From: Firm-04 sp964392175
GTDB taxonomy: Bacteria; Bacillota; Clostridia; Oscillospirales; Ruminococcaceae
Direction of reading: 5' to 3'
DNA length: 64,000 bases
NCBI GenBank assembly: GCA_964392175.1
Contig: CAYMOJ010000001.1
Span: 62,001 to 126,000, forward strand
The position numbers were made by a program, and so were the translations under genes. The notes beneath the pieces are model-generated. The model saw only the letters and a program-made list of their open reading frames with translations, did not search any database and was not told where the DNA came from. Positions 42,499 through 52,014 of the stretch are shown here, piece after piece; the first letter of the stretch is position 1; each line of letters begins with the position of its first letter.

Positions 42499-42527
42499 AT
42501 TATACAAGATATCTGTGAAAAAAGCAA
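42499..42527 (-). promoter_or_regulatory. Sigma-A promoter of lon
   Basis: TTGCTT (42522-42527), 17 bases, TATAAT (42499-42504) on the minus strand. No CIRCE or CtsR operator was found near it. Confidence 0.8.
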
Positions 42528-42570
42528 GTGCAAAATGTGGCAGAATGCAGTGATTCCTTCCATCTTCCAC

Positions 42571-42608
42571 AAAAAGCAAAGCAATCTCCCGCATCAGCAG
42601 GAGATTGC
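42571..42608 (-). terminator. Intrinsic terminator of clpX
   Basis: Minus-strand stem GCAATCTCC/GGAGATTGC (42600-42608 with 42581-42589) followed by TTTGCTTTTT. Confidence 0.88.
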
Positions 42609-42620
42609 CAATATGCTGTA

Positions 42621-43946
42621 TCACAAGGCAGCTTCTGTTACCCCTGATTCCGTTTCAGATTCCGTAATATCTGTTTCTTCCGGATCAGGTGCTTCCAGTC
42701 GCTGCACCAGCAACGGTGCAGTACGGTCGCGCACGCACTGGGCGGTAACGATTACCTTCGCCACATTTCCCGTAGAGGGCGCATCAAACATCGTCTGCAT
42801 GAGGATTCCTTCGAGAATCGTACGCAAACCTCGTGCGCCGGTTTTCTGCTCAATGGCGCGTTTTGCAATCTCGGTCAGCGCGTCCGGCTCTACCTCCAGC
42901 TCGATATCGTCATAATGAAACAGCTTCATATACTGCTTCAGCAAAGCATTTTTCGGTTCTGTCAAAATGCGCGTCAGCGATTCTTCGTCCATCTCATCAA
43001 GCGCGGTGATAATGGGCAATCTGCTCACCAACTCGGGCACCATGCCGAACTTGACCAGATCCTGCGGAATGGCTTTGCGGAAGATATTGGTATACTCTTC
43101 TGTTTTGGAAACGATCTGCGCACCGAATCCCAGTCCGGAGGACTGCGTACGATGAATGATATGGCGCTCCAGACCATCAAACGCGCCGCCGCAGATGAAG
43201 AGGATGTTTTTCGTATTGATTTGGATGAATTCCTGATTGGGGTGCTTTCTGCCACCCTGTGGAGGAACATTGGATACCGTACCTTCGATGATCTTCAGCA
43301 GCGACTGCTGCACACCTTCACCGCTGACATCGCGAGTCAGGGAAGTATTCTCGGATTTCCTTGCGATCTTATCGATTTCGTCAATGTAGATGATCCCGCG
43401 CTCAGCTGCCTTGACATTAAAGTTTGCTGCCTGAATCAGGCGAAGCAGTACATTCTCGACGTCATCACCCACATAGCCTGCCTCGGTAACAGTCGTTGCA
43501 TCGGCAATGGCAAAGGGCACATCCAGAATCTTCGCAAGGGTCTGCGCCAGATAGGTTTTCCCTACGCCCGTTGGCCCGATGAGCAACACATTGCTCTTTT
43601 GCAGTTCCACATCATCGCCATCATCGTGGCTTAGGATACGCTTATAGTGGTTATAAACCGAAACGGACAGTGCAATCTTTGCCGACTCCTGCCCGACAAC
43701 ATACTCATCCAACACCTTTTTGATCTCGGCTGGCTTGAGCAGTTTCATTTCGGATTCTTTTGGCTTCGTTCTGCGGTGGCTTTGCTTACGGGACGCTTCA
43801 GTGCTGTTGCCATAGATCATCTCATAGCAATAACACACGCACTCATCGCAGATATTGGACTCTCCTGCGGAAAACAAGCTCATCACTTGATTTTCGCCCT
43901 TCCCGCAGAAGTTGCATTTACGGAATGTCTGGTTGGAATCGGGCAT
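42621..43946 (-). CDS. clpX: ClpX, ATPase subunit of Clp protease
   Basis: A 441-residue AAA+ unfoldase that feeds substrates to ClpP. The N-terminal zinc domain (CNFCGKGENQV ... CDECV) recognises adaptors and tags. Walker A GPTGVGKTY, Walker B IIYIDEIDKIA and RRLP-like pore regions follow, as does the ClpP-docking part of the fold. The C-terminus has a 25-residue acidic tail. It lies 40 bases downstream of clpP on the same strand, probably co-transcribed. Confidence 0.97.
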   Translation of the reverse strand: MPDSNQTFRKCNFCGKGENQVMSLFSAGESNICDECVCYCYEMIYGNSTEASRKQSHRRTKPKESEMKLLKPAEIKKVLDEYVVGQESAKIALSVSVYNHYKRILSHDDGDDVELQKSNVLLIGPTGVGKTYLAQTLAKILDVPFAIADATTVTEAGYVGDDVENVLLRLIQAANFNVKAAERGIIYIDEIDKIARKSENTSLTRDVSGEGVQQSLLKIIEGTVSNVPPQGGRKHPNQEFIQINTKNILFICGGAFDGLERHIIHRTQSSGLGFGAQIVSKTEEYTNIFRKAIPQDLVKFGMVPELVSRLPIITALDEMDEESLTRILTEPKNALLKQYMKLFHYDDIELEVEPDALTEIAKRAIEQKTGARGLRTILEGILMQTMFDAPSTGNVAKVIVTAQCVRDRTAPLLVQRLEAPDPEETDITESETESGVTEAAL

Positions 43947-43986
43947 TGATTGTCTTCCTTTCGTGTTGAGGGGAGAAAAACGCTGC

Positions 43987-44577
43987 TTAGCGCTTGGTAA
44001 CGACCTTATCGATCAGACCATAAGCCTGCGCCTCTGCGGCGGTCATAAAGTAGTCGCGCTCCACATCACGCTGAATCTCCTCAAGAGATTTGCCGGTATT
44101 CTCGGCCAGCATACAATTGAGTTTTTCCTTGGTACGCAACAGATTATCGGTTCGGATCTTGATATCGGTTGCCTGCCCGGAAAGTCCGCCACCCATAATC
44201 AGCGGCTGATGGATCATAATCTCGCTATTGGGCAGTGCCATACGCTTACCCTTTGCGCCCGCCGCCAACAAAAATGCGCCCATAGATGCCGCCAGACCGA
44301 TGCAAATAGTAGAAACATCGCACTTGATATACTGCATGGTATCGTAGATCGCCATACCGGCGGTCACGGAACCACCAGGGCTGTTAATATACAAGGAGAT
44401 GTCCTTTTCGGAATCCTGACTTTCCAAAAACAGCAGCTGCGCGACCACGAGGCTTGCGGTAGTATCATTGACATCTTCCGAAAGCATAATGATACGGTCG
44501 TTCAGCAGGCGTGAAAAAATATCATAGGCGCGCTCGCCACGGCCTGTTTGTTCGATGACGGTTGGGACAAGGCTCAT
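43987..44577 (-). CDS. clpP: ATP-dependent Clp protease proteolytic subunit
   Basis: A 196-residue serine protease that forms the 14-subunit Clp chamber. Catalytic Ser98 (GLAASMGA), His123 (IMIHQP) and Asp171 (DVERD) are at the expected places. The start MSLVPTVIEQ at 44577 follows GGAAG; the frame opens six codons earlier. Order tig-clpP-clpX is the common Firmicutes arrangement. Confidence 0.97.
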   Translation of the reverse strand: MSLVPTVIEQTGRGERAYDIFSRLLNDRIIMLSEDVNDTTASLVVAQLLFLESQDSEKDISLYINSPGGSVTAGMAIYDTMQYIKCDVSTICIGLAASMGAFLLAAGAKGKRMALPNSEIMIHQPLIMGGGLSGQATDIKIRTDNLLRTKEKLNCMLAENTGKSLEEIQRDVERDYFMTAAEAQAYGLIDKVVTKR

Positions 44578-44601
44578 TCTCGTTCTTCCTTTCATTCAAG
44601 A

Positions 44602-44629
44602 TGAGCGACACCGTAAACAGCGTCGCTCA
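44602..44629. repeat. Hairpin between tig and clpP
   Basis: Stem GAGCGAC/GTCGCTC (44603-44609 with 44622-44628) plus one outer A-T pair, no T-run. It contains the 12-base GTAAACAGCGTC found in the long hairpin at 39237-39304, suggesting a shared palindromic element or an mRNA processing site. Confidence 0.7.
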
Positions 44630-44652
44630 ATGTGTAGTATATCGATTTCGGC

Positions 44653-46005
44653 TTACTGGGCATCCGTTTCCTCAGTGGCTTCCTCAGCGGATGCCTCCTC
44701 AGTAGCGGTTGCCATATCATTGTCAACAACAGCATTGGATTTCACCAATTCGACAGCCTTAGTCACACGCATATCCAGTTTGAAGTCTGCCATTGAGATC
44801 CGTGCTTTCACAACTTCCACGGGAACGCCGACCTTTGCTGCGAAATCCTGCAATCCATCTTCCAGTTCCTCGTCGGAAACCTCGATGCCCTCCAAATCAG
44901 CGATCTTCTCAAGTGCCAAACGCAGCAGCACTTCCTTGCGCGCCTGATCCTCATAGGTATCTCTCATCTGCTGCTCGGTCATGCCGGTAAAGGAGAGGTA
45001 ATCCGCGAGAGTCATATCATTATACTGTCTGCGCAGATTCTGCTCAAAGTCTTGCACCATCTGGCTGATACGACGCTCATACATCACAGCGGGCACAGCG
45101 GCATCGGTAGCGGCAATCAGGGTATCGAACACGGCGTTCTCAAACTGATTCTCCGCCTGTTTCTGTGCGTTCTCGGTCATCTTCTCACGGATATCTGCAC
45201 GGAGTGCATCCATGGTATCAAATTCGGAAACGTCCTTTGCCAGCTCATCATCTGCATCAGGAAGCTCCTGCATGGAAATTGCCAGCAGTTCAATCTTGAA
45301 CACTGCCTCTTTGCCTGCATAGCGCTCATCGCCGTAGCTTTCAGGGAAGGTCACGGTGATATCGAAGTGATCACCAATGCTGTGACCAACGATCTGCTCC
45401 TCAAAACCGGGAATAAATTGCCCGCTGCCCAAGCGCAGGGGATACTCCTCGCCTTTCCCGCCTTCAAATGCAACGTCGTCAATAAAGCCCTCAAAGTTGA
45501 TCTTCACCTCGTCACCATTCTCGGCAGCGCGATCATTGACCTCAACGATACGTGCCTGACGCTGACGGAAAATCTCAACCTGCTGATCGATATCTGCATC
45601 GGTCACCTCATGCACGGTCATGGGTGCATGAATACCCTTATATGCGCTAACGGTAACCTCAGGCTTGGTGATGCAAGTTGCCTTGCAAACGGCGCCTTCA
45701 TCCTTGGTACAGGAAACCAGCTCAATCGCAGGACGATCAACTACAGTCAGATCCAGCTCAGCCATCATCTGTTCCAGTTCAGCAGGCAGCAACATATTGA
45801 CTGCATCCTCAAAGAACACTTCCTCACCGTAGAATTTCTCGACCATCTTACGGGGGGCCTTTCCTTTACGGAAGCCCTTGATCAAAATATCCTTTTTCTG
45901 GCGCTGATACACACGCTCACAAGCGTTCTCCAGAGCCTCAGCGGAAATTTCGAAAGTAACTTCTCTCATATTGATATCGGTTTTTACATCGGAAACGATA
46001 CGCAT
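44653..46005 (-). CDS. tig: Trigger factor, ribosome-associated chaperone
   Basis: A 450-residue chaperone and prolyl isomerase that binds ribosomal protein L23 at the tunnel exit. The N-terminal ribosome-binding loop GFRKGKAPR is exact. The FKBP-like domain follows (NGDEVKINFEGFIDDVAFEGG, FIPGFEEQIVGHSIG), then the helical C-terminal arms and an acidic tail rich in Glu/Ala/Thr. The start MRIVSDVKTDIN at 46005 has GGAGG upstream; the frame extends 40 codons further without support. A TATAAT box at 46078-46083 is the likely -10. Confidence 0.96.
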   Translation of the reverse strand: MRIVSDVKTDINMREVTFEISAEALENACERVYQRQKKDILIKGFRKGKAPRKMVEKFYGEEVFFEDAVNMLLPAELEQMMAELDLTVVDRPAIELVSCTKDEGAVCKATCITKPEVTVSAYKGIHAPMTVHEVTDADIDQQVEIFRQRQARIVEVNDRAAENGDEVKINFEGFIDDVAFEGGKGEEYPLRLGSGQFIPGFEEQIVGHSIGDHFDITVTFPESYGDERYAGKEAVFKIELLAISMQELPDADDELAKDVSEFDTMDALRADIREKMTENAQKQAENQFENAVFDTLIAATDAAVPAVMYERRISQMVQDFEQNLRRQYNDMTLADYLSFTGMTEQQMRDTYEDQARKEVLLRLALEKIADLEGIEVSDEELEDGLQDFAAKVGVPVEVVKARISMADFKLDMRVTKAVELVKSNAVVDNDMATATEEASAEEATEETDAQ

Positions 46006-46138
46006 GACAATTCCTCCAAAATGCTTTTTCAACGAATGTACAGGGCACGTAGCCTTTTTTTGCACAGATACCCTATTATTATAGCACGATTTCCATGATT
46101 TTTCCAGTATTTTTACACACTTCATGGATTCTCACAAA

Positions 46139-46828
46139 TCAAAGAACATTTTCCGGTGAAAACTGTAAAAAATCACCCGAAATTAAGTGATATCGAACGT
46201 CCTCTCTCACGCCGTTAATTGCATGACGATGTCCGCTTCCATGCACATGACCGTAATAGCAGTCAGTGATATGGTGCTTCCACAGCACATCAAGGAGCTC
46301 ATAATTACAGCTTGCCCCATATACCGGGGGATAATGCAAGAACACGATGGGCTTCAGCCCTGCTGCCTCGGCTGATGCCACAGAAACCTCCAGCCGCTGC
46401 GCCTCTCGCGCATTGACTTTTGCATTGGCAGGCTCATCATGATCCATATTCACCCAGCCCCTTGTACCGCAAATCCCATATGCCCCATAGGCATAATGAT
46501 TATTATGCAGAAGTTGCAGGCTGTCCAAACCATTTTCCGCAAAGAAGCAGTTCATCTTCGCCATGGTCGTCCACCAGTAATCATGGTTGCCTTTTAAGAT
46601 AATTTTCCGTCCCGGTAAACTGTGAATCCACTGAAAATCAGGAAGGGCTTCTTCCATGGTCATGCCCCAAGAGATATCTCCCGCCAGCACAACGGTATCC
46701 TCCGCACAGATTTTTTTCAGCCACGCCCTTTGCAGCAGTACGTGGTGATTTTCCCATCCACCGAAGATGTCCATAGGCTTATCGACACCGAATGACAGAT
46801 GCAGATCGCCGATGACAAACAGGCTCAC
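46139..46828 (-). CDS. Calcineurin-like metallophosphoesterase
   Basis: A 229-residue phosphoesterase with the metal-site motifs GDLHLSFG, AGDISWGM, KGNHDYWW, LHYPP and GHVHGSGH. It resembles the uncharacterised YkuE/YmdB-like cytosolic phosphohydrolases; the substrate is unknown. Its start overlaps the thrC stop (ATGA), indicating translational coupling, though no metabolic link with threonine synthesis is obvious. Confidence 0.85.
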   Translation of the reverse strand: MSLFVIGDLHLSFGVDKPMDIFGGWENHHVLLQRAWLKKICAEDTVVLAGDISWGMTMEEALPDFQWIHSLPGRKIILKGNHDYWWTTMAKMNCFFAENGLDSLQLLHNNHYAYGAYGICGTRGWVNMDHDEPANAKVNAREAQRLEVSVASAEAAGLKPIVFLHYPPVYGASCNYELLDVLWKHHITDCYYGHVHGSGHRHAINGVREDVRYHLISGDFLQFSPENVL

Positions 46829-48321
46829 GCGATCCCCAGCTTTGTCTTCACATAATCTGCCATTGCGTCCTGCGCAACAGAATCCGTGAAGCGAACGGGC
46901 TTGGTTTTCAGCTCTGCAAGTGCCTTGGGAATCCCCATCCCGGATTTCGCCTGCAACAGATCCAGAACAGCATACTCGTCGACATCAGAAGGGACAGTAT
47001 CAATTGCCTCAAGCACGGCGTTGCCAAACTTATAGGGATTTGCGGTAGATGCTACCAGCATAGGCAGTTTCTCGGTGGCAGTTGCCTGATAATCTCTTGC
47101 GGCACAGATGCCAACAGCCGTATGCGTATCGCTGAGATAACCATTTTCGCCAAAGACTTTGCCGATCATATCCTTTGTTTGGGCATCGTCCCAGTAGCTG
47201 CCGGAAAACTCCGCCTGAATACGATTGCGCAGTTCCGAAGAAATGGTATAGCTGCCCTCCGTCTTCAGTGCGCCAAACCATTCACGGATCTGGGCATCAT
47301 TCTCGTGTGTCATATGATACAACAAACGCTCCAAATTACTGGAAATGAGGATATCCATAGAAGGAGAAACCGTTGCATGAAAGGCACGGTTGCGATTATA
47401 GACGCCGGTGCGGATAAAATCACTGAGTACGCAGTTGATATTGGATGCACAAATCAGATGCTGCATAGGCACACCCATTTGCTTCGCATACCATGCAGCC
47501 AAAATGTTACCGAAGTTACCGGTAGGCACAGTCAACGAGAAACGCTCACCGGGCTGAAGAATGCCTTTTTCCAGCATAGTGACGTACGCAGAAACATAGT
47601 ACACGATCTGCGGTGCCAATCTGCCCCAATTGATGCTATTGGCACTGGAAAATTGCATCCCATTCGCAGCAAGGGCTGCCTGCATATCGGGGTCGGTAAA
47701 GATTGCTTTGACACCATTCTGGCAGTCGTCAAAATTGCCCTTCACCGCGCATACACCGACATTTTCACCCTCCTGCGTCTGCATCTGTCGCTTTTGCATG
47801 GAGCTGACACCATCTTCGGGATAAAACACCAGAATACGCGTACCCGGCACATCTTTGAAGCCTGCCAAAGCCGCCTTGCCTGTATCTCCGGAGGTTGCCG
47901 TCAGGATAACGATTTCGCGATCTACGCCGCTTTTTTTCGCGGAACGAGTGAGAAAATGCGGTAAGATCTGCAACGCCATATCTTTGAACGCACAGGTAGG
48001 GCCGTGCCACAATTCCAACAACATTGTGCCATCAGCCAATGTAGTAATCTCCTGTACATTTTCAGTTTCAAAGTTGCCACTTGCATATGCAGCAGTGGTA
48101 CACTCTCGCAACTCATCCAGCGTAAAATCCGTGAGATACAGATGGAAAACTCGTGCGGCGCGCTCTGCGTAAGAAAGGCCCTTAAGTGCCTCGAAATCTG
48201 CGGCAGAAAGCTCCGGAATCGACTCAGGGACAAACAATCCGCCATCGGCAGCAATGCCCTGTGCAATGGCTTCTGCGCTGGTCACGGAAAGCGCACGGTT
48301 TCTTGTGCTATGATACAACAT
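46825..48321 (-). CDS. thrC: Threonine synthase
   Basis: A 498-residue PLP enzyme converting O-phosphohomoserine to threonine. It belongs to the long (class II, E. coli/yeast-like) type: MLYHSTRNRALSVTSAEAIAQG at the start, the PLP Lys in CAFKDMALQ, TATSGDTGKAAL and SVPTGNFGNILA-like TVPTGNFGNILAAWYA. AGGAGG lies before the start. A CGAAGC/GCTTCG hairpin (48338-48353) sits directly upstream of the ribosome site. Confidence 0.96.
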   Translation of the reverse strand: MLYHSTRNRALSVTSAEAIAQGIAADGGLFVPESIPELSAADFEALKGLSYAERAARVFHLYLTDFTLDELRECTTAAYASGNFETENVQEITTLADGTMLLELWHGPTCAFKDMALQILPHFLTRSAKKSGVDREIVILTATSGDTGKAALAGFKDVPGTRILVFYPEDGVSSMQKRQMQTQEGENVGVCAVKGNFDDCQNGVKAIFTDPDMQAALAANGMQFSSANSINWGRLAPQIVYYVSAYVTMLEKGILQPGERFSLTVPTGNFGNILAAWYAKQMGVPMQHLICASNINCVLSDFIRTGVYNRNRAFHATVSPSMDILISSNLERLLYHMTHENDAQIREWFGALKTEGSYTISSELRNRIQAEFSGSYWDDAQTKDMIGKVFGENGYLSDTHTAVGICAARDYQATATEKLPMLVASTANPYKFGNAVLEAIDTVPSDVDEYAVLDLLQAKSGMGIPKALAELKTKPVRFTDSVAQDAMADYVKTKLGIA

Positions 48322-48400
48322 GGTATGTTCCTCCTATCGAAGCGTTGGCTTCGTTTTTTGCATAATATTATGATAGTCCATCACATTGCAGGGCACGCAG

Positions 48401-48766
48401 TTAATAAAACGCCCCCGGAATGTACCGTATCCGATGCACGATATGCCCTGTATACTCCACCTCTGCCACATCGAACCGTGTTTGTGCAGGGGGTTGCGCC
48501 AGCGTCAGCAAATATTGTTCTGCTGTGCGTATCATACATTGCTGTTTTCGGTAATCTACTGCTGCCGCACCCGATTGCAACGCATTGGGTTGGCGTGTCT
48601 TGACTTCTACAAACAGCAACATATCGCCATACCGCGCAATGATATCAATTTCTCCGCCACGAATCGTAAAATTTCGGCGAAGGATCTCTGCGCCTCTTTG
48701 CTCCAGAAATCGACTGACAGCGTCCTCGCCGATATCGCCAATGGCGCGCTTATTCTTCACTGCCAT
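48401..48766 (-). CDS. YraN family (UPF0102) nuclease-like protein
   Basis: A 121-residue protein with a Holliday-junction-resolvase-like fold: GDIGEDAVSRFLEQRG, GGEIDIIAR and LLFVEVKTRQ (the nuclease-type Asp, Glu and Lys). Function remains unproven. It overlaps the rnhB end by 17 bases and follows it in the rplS-to-yraN gene block. Confidence 0.92.
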   Translation of the reverse strand: MAVKNKRAIGDIGEDAVSRFLEQRGAEILRRNFTIRGGEIDIIARYGDMLLFVEVKTRQPNALQSGAAAVDYRKQQCMIRTAEQYLLTLAQPPAQTRFDVAEVEYTGHIVHRIRYIPGAFY

Positions 48767-49394
48767 AGAACTTCTTCAAAAATGAGGGACGGTGCGCAGG
48801 GCACATCCCATACTGACGAATGGCATCGTAATGCGCCTTCGTGCCGTAGCCCTTATGCTTTGCAAATCCGTACATGGGATACAGCGTATCCAATTCGCGC
48901 AAAGTAGCGTCTCTGGCGGTTTTCGCCAGTACAGATGCCGCCGCAACACTTGCGGACTTGGCATCGCCGCCAACGAAAGGCTGCACGGGGATCTGCAAAT
49001 GCGGCACTTGATTGCCGTCAATTACAGCAAGCTGTGGTGTCACCGCAAGCCCTTCCACCGCACGACGCATGGCAAGCATGGTAGCCTGCAAAATGTTCAA
49101 TTGCTCGATCTCCTTCACCGTCGCAAAGGCGATCGACCATGCTACGGATTTTGCTTTGATTTCAGCAACCATATCCTCGCGGCGTGCTTCAGGAATTTTT
49201 TTGCTGTCATTCAGCCCCGCAATGCGTGCATCCGGCTGCAAGATGACGGCTGCCGCATACACATCCCCTGCCAAAGGGCCTCTGCCCGCTTCATCCACAC
49301 CGCAGAACACAGGCACATGAACGCGCACAGCGTCATCAAATTCAAACAGTGCTGTCTGCACCGTCAGAGGCTTTTTTCTCATGCTCTGCTCCAT
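48750..49394 (-). CDS. rnhB: Ribonuclease HII
   Basis: A 214-residue enzyme removing ribonucleotides and RNA primers from DNA. Catalytic acidic residues are in GVDEAGRGPLAG and AVIDGN; KSASVAAASVLAKTARD and YGFAKHKGYGTKAH complete the family signature. The start overlaps the rbgA end by 53 bases; MRKKPLTV at 49382 is an alternative start. Confidence 0.95.
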   Translation of the reverse strand: MEQSMRKKPLTVQTALFEFDDAVRVHVPVFCGVDEAGRGPLAGDVYAAAVILQPDARIAGLNDSKKIPEARREDMVAEIKAKSVAWSIAFATVKEIEQLNILQATMLAMRRAVEGLAVTPQLAVIDGNQVPHLQIPVQPFVGGDAKSASVAAASVLAKTARDATLRELDTLYPMYGFAKHKGYGTKAHYDAIRQYGMCPAHRPSFLKKFYGSEE

Positions 49395-50292
49395 TCTGCT
49401 GCGATTTTGTCTGTGGCTTTTGCGGCTGATCTTCGGGGCACTCCAAAGTAATGCGCCCCAACTTTACCCCACGGAATTCATCGATCAACGCAATGGCAGC
49501 GCGCTCGGTATTAGGCACACCACCTGAAAGTAGCATTCCTCGATTTTTCGCCATTTGCTCCAACAGGTCAAATCCTGTTTCATAGGTACAGTCGGGTGCG
49601 ATGCGGTAACGCTCCTCCAATGCCTCAGGGTACTGCCGATGCAGAAACACCAACAAACGTGCTGCAAGTGCTTCCGTATCCAAAATTTCATCACGGACAG
49701 CACCGGTAAAAGCCAGTCGACAGGCGATCTCCTGATCTTCCAGCTTCGGCCAAAGCACGCCGGGTGTATCTAACAGCTCCACGCCACCATCAATCTTGAT
49801 CCACTGCTGGACTCTTGTCACGCCGGCTCTGTCCTCTGCTTTCGCGCGCTTGCCACCTGCCAAGCGGTTGATCAACGACGATTTCCCCACATTGGGGATG
49901 CCCAAAATCATCACGCGGATCGGTCTACCCTTCATGCCCTTCGCCTCATACTTGGCAAGCTGAGGTGCCAATAAACGTCGCAACGCCGGCGCAAAGCTTT
50001 TCACACCCTTACCGGATTTGGAATCGGCAGTAATGACTGCTGCGCCACGTTTTTGATAGTATTCTACCCACTGCTGCGTCAGCACGGGGTCAGCCATATC
50101 GGCTTTATTCAGTATGACAAGCCTTGGTTTACGGCGTGTCAGACGGTCAAATTCGGGGTTTCGACTGCTTCGTGGCAGTCTGGCATCCAGCAACTCGGCA
50201 ACGGCATCCACCAGTGGCAGACTTTTTTGTATCATTCGCCGTGTTTTCGCCATATGTCCCGGAAACCACTGGATATCCTTCATATCCTCCAT
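49342..50292 (-). CDS. rbgA: Ribosome assembly GTPase RbgA/YlqF
   Basis: A GTPase of 316 residues with circularly permuted motifs (G4 LNKADMAD before G1 GIPNVGKSSLINRL and G3 DTPGVLWP), needed for late 50S assembly. The opening IQWFPGHMAKTRR is diagnostic. MEDMKDIQW at 50292 was chosen because GGAG precedes it at proper spacing. The C-terminus ends in a basic, Gln-rich tail. Confidence 0.95.
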   Translation of the reverse strand: MEDMKDIQWFPGHMAKTRRMIQKSLPLVDAVAELLDARLPRSSRNPEFDRLTRRKPRLVILNKADMADPVLTQQWVEYYQKRGAAVITADSKSGKGVKSFAPALRRLLAPQLAKYEAKGMKGRPIRVMILGIPNVGKSSLINRLAGGKRAKAEDRAGVTRVQQWIKIDGGVELLDTPGVLWPKLEDQEIACRLAFTGAVRDEILDTEALAARLLVFLHRQYPEALEERYRIAPDCTYETGFDLLEQMAKNRGMLLSGGVPNTERAAIALIDEFRGVKLGRITLECPEDQPQKPQTKSQQNGAEHEKKASDGADSTV

Positions 50293-50330
50293 ATACGCTC
50301 CGTTTCTACGGTCAAGGGCAAGCAAGCCCA

Positions 50331-51254
50331 TCAGCTCAATACTGTGAAATCGTTTAGTGGATACACGCGCAGCCACACCTTGCCCAAAATGTCATCCTCC
50401 GGAATCAATGCCACATCCGGGTGGCGGCTATCCTTGGAAATACTGCGATTATCACCCAGCACGAACACATAGCCCTCCGGCACGGTAATGGGATAGGAAA
50501 ATGCACCCTCATCCCGTGTGGTAAGTGTGCTGGTATACGGTTCCGAAAGCGGCTCCCCGTCCACATAAACGATCCCCGCAGCAAAATCAATATCTACGGT
50601 CTGATTCTCGGTGGCGATCAGTCGCTTCACGATACGCTTGCCCAAACCTTCTCCTGATTGCAGCGTGCCATTTTCATCAAAGGTATAGGCGACCCGACTG
50701 TTGAGCACCACAATATCGCCCGGCTCGGGATCTGTCAAATTCAGCAACAGCAAACGATCTTCATCGTGCAGAGTGGGCAGCATAGAATCCCCCTCCACCT
50801 CTGCCACGCTGAACAAATAGGTAAAAATCAGCAGCACGGTAAACATGGCGATCAGCACAGATTCGCAGGTATCCATTACATCATAAATGGCATCCTTCGC
50901 CTTCGCAGAGAGCCACGCACCATTGAATCGCTTCAGGGGCGGTGCAACAGTATCAATCGATTGTTCTGTTTCTGCATTTTCGTTCCCCTGCACGGTATCC
51001 GCATCATTTGCAGGGTCAAAATCCTCTGTATTTTCCGTATCATCCACGCTGTCAGTTTCGTCTGCGTGTTTCTCCTTTTGCTCCTGTTCAGGTGTTATAG
51101 TGGCAGCATCTGCCGTTACAGTTTCCTCTGCAAGCGCAGAAGTTGTCTCGGCAATTGCGGTATCTTCCACCGAAGCCGCAACCTCTGTTGCTGCACTCTC
51201 ACCCGTCACGGAACGCTCAGGCGCAGCATCCTGCTCTATATTTTTTACTGCCAT
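50331..51254 (-). CDS. lepB: Signal peptidase I with long acidic N-terminal extension
   Basis: A 307-residue type I signal peptidase removing signal peptides outside the membrane. Residues 1-105 form an unusual cytoplasmic extension rich in Glu, Ala, Thr and Asp. A membrane helix follows (about 130-150), then EGDSMLPTL with nucleophile Ser157, KRIVKRLIA with general base Lys210, and VLGDNRSISKDSR. It lies 18 bases downstream of a second signal peptidase gene. The extension is low-complexity and could be intrinsically disordered. Confidence 0.94.
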   Translation of the reverse strand: MAVKNIEQDAAPERSVTGESAATEVAASVEDTAIAETTSALAEETVTADAATITPEQEQKEKHADETDSVDDTENTEDFDPANDADTVQGNENAETEQSIDTVAPPLKRFNGAWLSAKAKDAIYDVMDTCESVLIAMFTVLLIFTYLFSVAEVEGDSMLPTLHDEDRLLLLNLTDPEPGDIVVLNSRVAYTFDENGTLQSGEGLGKRIVKRLIATENQTVDIDFAAGIVYVDGEPLSEPYTSTLTTRDEGAFSYPITVPEGYVFVLGDNRSISKDSRHPDVALIPEDDILGKVWLRVYPLNDFTVLS

Positions 51255-51272
51255 GGGGCGTTCTCCTTATAT

Positions 51273-51944
51273 TCAGTTGTAAATGGCAAAACGATCCGTC
51301 CACTGCCGGCAGTGTTCATCCTCTCTGCCGTAGCGCAGCACAATATGCCCCAGCACCTGATCATTAGAAATCAGACCGACGGAAGGATTACGGCTATCCA
51401 TACTGCCATTACGATTATCGCCCATAACAAAACAATAGCCTTCGGGCACGGTCATGGGGTATGTAAATGCGCCGTCATTGCGAATCGGCTTCAGCGTGAT
51501 AAAGGACTGATCTAACAGCTCCCCGTCAATGGTGACATTGCCGGTCTCAAAGTCGATATCAATGGTTTGCCCTTCGGTAGCGATCACGCGCTTGATCAGG
51601 TTGATATCTGTGCCCTGCGACTCATAGGTCACGGTCTGTTTCGCATCGGAAAACAGCGTGGCATAATCACCATTGATGACAACGATATCGCCGTAAGTGG
51701 GCTGATAAAACAAGCTGACCATCAGCAGCTGATCCTCATTGTACAGCGTCGGTACCATCGAAGAACCATCCACCTTCACCGGGCGCAGCACAAAGCCGAA
51801 CAACAGTATCACAACAAAGCCGGAAACCAGTACCGACTCCACAATATCCAAAGCATCCTTAAAAGCGGAAAGCAGTGTGCGCTTGGACTTTTCTTTTTTC
51901 TGCGGCTCCTGTGCCGATTCCATTGGCTCAGTATTCTCTGCCAT
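51273..51944 (-). CDS. lepB: Signal peptidase I (second paralogue)
   Basis: A 223-residue type I signal peptidase with a short charged N-terminus, one membrane helix (about 36-54), DGSSMVPTL with Ser62, LIKRVIA with Lys118 and MGDNRNGSMDSR. The ATG at 51944 is preceded by AAGGA. Compared with its neighbour it lacks the acidic extension. It follows rplS by 70 bases, beyond a terminator hairpin that may be partial. Confidence 0.94.
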   Translation of the reverse strand: MAENTEPMESAQEPQKKEKSKRTLLSAFKDALDIVESVLVSGFVVILLFGFVLRPVKVDGSSMVPTLYNEDQLLMVSLFYQPTYGDIVVINGDYATLFSDAKQTVTYESQGTDINLIKRVIATEGQTIDIDFETGNVTIDGELLDQSFITLKPIRNDGAFTYPMTVPEGYCFVMGDNRNGSMDSRNPSVGLISNDQVLGHIVLRYGREDEHCRQWTDRFAIYN

Positions 51945-51975
51945 CAAAAATCACATCCTTAACTATGCGAATAAA

Positions 51976-52000
51976 GCAAAAAGGGGCATAGCTGCCCCTT
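51976..52000 (-). terminator. Intrinsic terminator after rplS
   Basis: Minus-strand stem AAGGGGCA/TGCCCCTT (51993-52000 with 51981-51988), followed by TTTTTGC. It could allow partial read-through into the lepB genes, for which no separate promoter was clear. Confidence 0.85.
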
Positions 52001-52014
52001 TCGCCTGTTTGCAA

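Noticed and set aside
48338..48360. Plus-strand intrinsic terminator (hairpin plus T6) near thrC
   Set aside because: No plus-strand gene reads into it; on the minus strand it is a leader hairpin just upstream of the thrC ribosome site.
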